Below the pieces are notes generated by a model, which was given only the letters and a program-made list of their open reading frames with translations, did not search any database and was not told the DNA's origin. 6,447 nt of DNA from an uncultured Eubacteriales bacterium (GTDB lineage Bacteria; Bacillota; Clostridia; Oscillospirales; CAG-272). Positions 5,635 through 6,447 of this stretch are shown piece by piece; the stretch's first letter is position 1; the number at the start of each line of letters is the position of its first letter. A program made the position numbers and the translations under genes. Location: assembly GCA_905210485.1 (NCBI GenBank), contig CAJLXA010000063.1, forward strand, positions 1 to 6,447. Reading direction: 5' to 3'.

Positions 5635-5679
5635 TTTTTTCCTTTCGCAATACCGGTTTGCTTCCTCTTTACAGGCATC

Positions 5680-5709
5680 ATTATAGGCTGATTCTGCTGG
5701 ATCCTGCAA
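5680..5709 (-). promoter_or_regulatory. Probable promoter of the Spo0A-like gene
   Basis: On the minus strand a perfect TATAAT (complement of 5680-5685) is preceded at 18 bp by TTGCAG (complement of 5704-5709), a weak -35. It sits just past the terminator of the MFS gene, as expected for an independent gene. The predicted start near 5673 gives a leader of about 137 nt. The weak -35 suggests help from an activator or low basal expression. Confidence 0.6.
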
Positions 5710-5723
5710 GAAACTGTCATCGC

Positions 5724-5774
5724 AAAAAAAGAGCCAGAAATTCCTCTTTCCGAGAATTTCTGACTCCTTTTTTT
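5724..5774 (-). terminator. Intrinsic terminator after the MFS gene, potentially bidirectional
   Basis: A 13-bp stem is formed by 5731-5743 and 5754-5766 (core CAGAAATTC / GAATTTCTG) with a 10-nt loop. On the minus strand all 13 positions pair, one as G-U, and seven T follow (5724-5730). On the plus strand there is one C-A mismatch and seven T follow at 5768-5774. The MFS gene stops at 5801, about 27 bp before the structure. Confidence 0.9.
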
Positions 5775-5800
5775 ACAAAAATTGGCGAAAAACCACGATT

Positions 5801-6447
5801 TTACAGAGAATTTCTGTTTTTTGTGATCCGGAAGGTCACCTCAACCATCGTAATCATCAGCGCCACGAACACCAGCAGATATAGCGGCAGGATGAAAAAT
5901 CCGATGGAATTTCCAAGGATACCGAAAATCGGCGGGATAAACGTCGTTCCAATGTATGCGCTCGCCATCTGAATGCCGATGATCGCACCGGAGTTCTCTG
6001 CTCCAAAATTGGACGGGGTAGAATGAATGATGCAGGGATAAATCGGTGCGCAGCCAAACCCGATCACAAGGAATGCCGCAAACGCCGCCTGATAGGACGC
6101 AATCGGAAGAAACAGCACCAGGATACCGCAAATTAAAATTCCGGTTCCCAGTCGGATCATTTTCTGGTCACCAAGCTTATCCGTAATAAAACCGCTTGCA
6201 AATCTTCCGGAAGTAATACCGATGTAAAACAGAGCTGCAAAGGTTGCCGCACGCTCTGTAGAAATTCCTTTTACCTCTACAAAGTAGGTGCTCGCCCACT
6301 GCATTGCTGTTGCCTCCAGTGCACAATACGCAAAAAATCCAAGCAACAGGAAGGGAACGCCCTTGATTTTCAGCGCACCTACCAGTCCGACACTCTTTCC
6401 AGCAGTTTCCGTTGCAGATTTGTTGATATTCCAGACCGGCAGCGTCA
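5801..6447 (-). CDS. MFS transporter, C-terminal half (5' end beyond the window)
   Basis: The open frame enters from the right edge and gives 214 residues before TAA. It contains a hydrophilic central-loop stretch (about 1-30) and six membrane segments corresponding to helices 7-12: near VPFLLLGFFAYCALEATAM, AATFAALFYIGITSG, GTGILICGILVLFLPI, AAFAAFLVIGFGCAPIYP, AIIGIQMASAYIGTTFIP and IGFFILPLYLLVFVALMI. GRFASGFITDKLGDQKMIRL between helices 8 and 9 is the MFS motif-A-like loop (G-x3-D-x-x-G). It is thus the second half of a 12-helix secondary transporter in the cytoplasmic membrane. The overall look resembles sugar-type (FucP-like) MFS members, but the substrate cannot be told from this half. 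An in-frame TTG at 6346 is not a credible start because the frame continues upstream within a helix. Glycine codon use (GGA preferred) differs from rny (GGC preferred). Confidence 0.92.
   Translation of the reverse strand, partial: TLPVWNINKSATETAGKSVGLVGALKIKGVPFLLLGFFAYCALEATAMQWASTYFVEVKGISTERAATFAALFYIGITSGRFASGFITDKLGDQKMIRLGTGILICGILVLFLPIASYQAAFAAFLVIGFGCAPIYPCIIHSTPSNFGAENSGAIIGIQMASAYIGTTFIPPIFGILGNSIGFFILPLYLLVFVALMITMVEVTFRITKNRNSL

Noticed and set aside
5537..5650. 38-codon N-terminal extension of the Spo0A-like protein as a hidden receiver remnant
   Set aside because: The extension is Lys/Phe-rich and unrelated to receivers, and the ATG at 5536 has a good Shine-Dalgarno at proper spacing.

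Overview
The window looks like chromosomal DNA from a Bacillota (Firmicutes), most likely Clostridia or Negativicutes. The evidence is an HrcA/CIRCE-controlled hrcA-grpE-dnaK operon, a DnaK that lacks the roughly 23-residue insert found in diderm (E. coli-type) DnaK, an RNase Y, and a protein carrying the Spo0A DNA-binding domain. Genus cannot be read from the sequence alone. No phage, transposon, CRISPR array, tRNA or rRNA was seen.

Layout. Positions 1-2777 (minus strand) hold the class I heat-shock operon, transcribed leftwards as hrcA, grpE, dnaK, with dnaK cut by the left edge. Its sigma-A-type promoter and CIRCE operator lie at 2807-2875. A divergent intergenic region (2778-3160) also carries a consensus sigma-A promoter for rny, followed by a leader of about 157 nt with a hairpin and a possible 34-codon upstream ORF. 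rny (RNase Y) fills 3161-4708 on the plus strand and ends at a strong intrinsic terminator. Positions 4781-5011 hold no convincing protein gene but do hold two inverted-repeat structures. One is a rod-like hairpin of about 73 nt followed by seven U on the minus strand, which is either the terminator of the next gene or a small RNA.

Positions 5012-5536 (minus) encode a 174-residue protein with an almost canonical Spo0A effector domain but no receiver domain. It has its own promoter and a structured leader. A U-rich terminator separates it from the C-terminal half of an MFS transporter (5801-6447, minus, cut by the right edge), whose codon use differs from rny.

How it fits together. HrcA represses its own operon at CIRCE; GrpE is the nucleotide exchange factor of DnaK. 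RNase Y is the membrane-bound endonuclease that starts mRNA decay. The most unusual element is the receiver-less Spo0A-type regulator: it cannot be switched by aspartate phosphorylation as Spo0A is. An Spo0A-box-like sequence lies just downstream of it, in front of the hairpin RNA candidate. This is suggestive, but no new system is demonstrated by the sequence.
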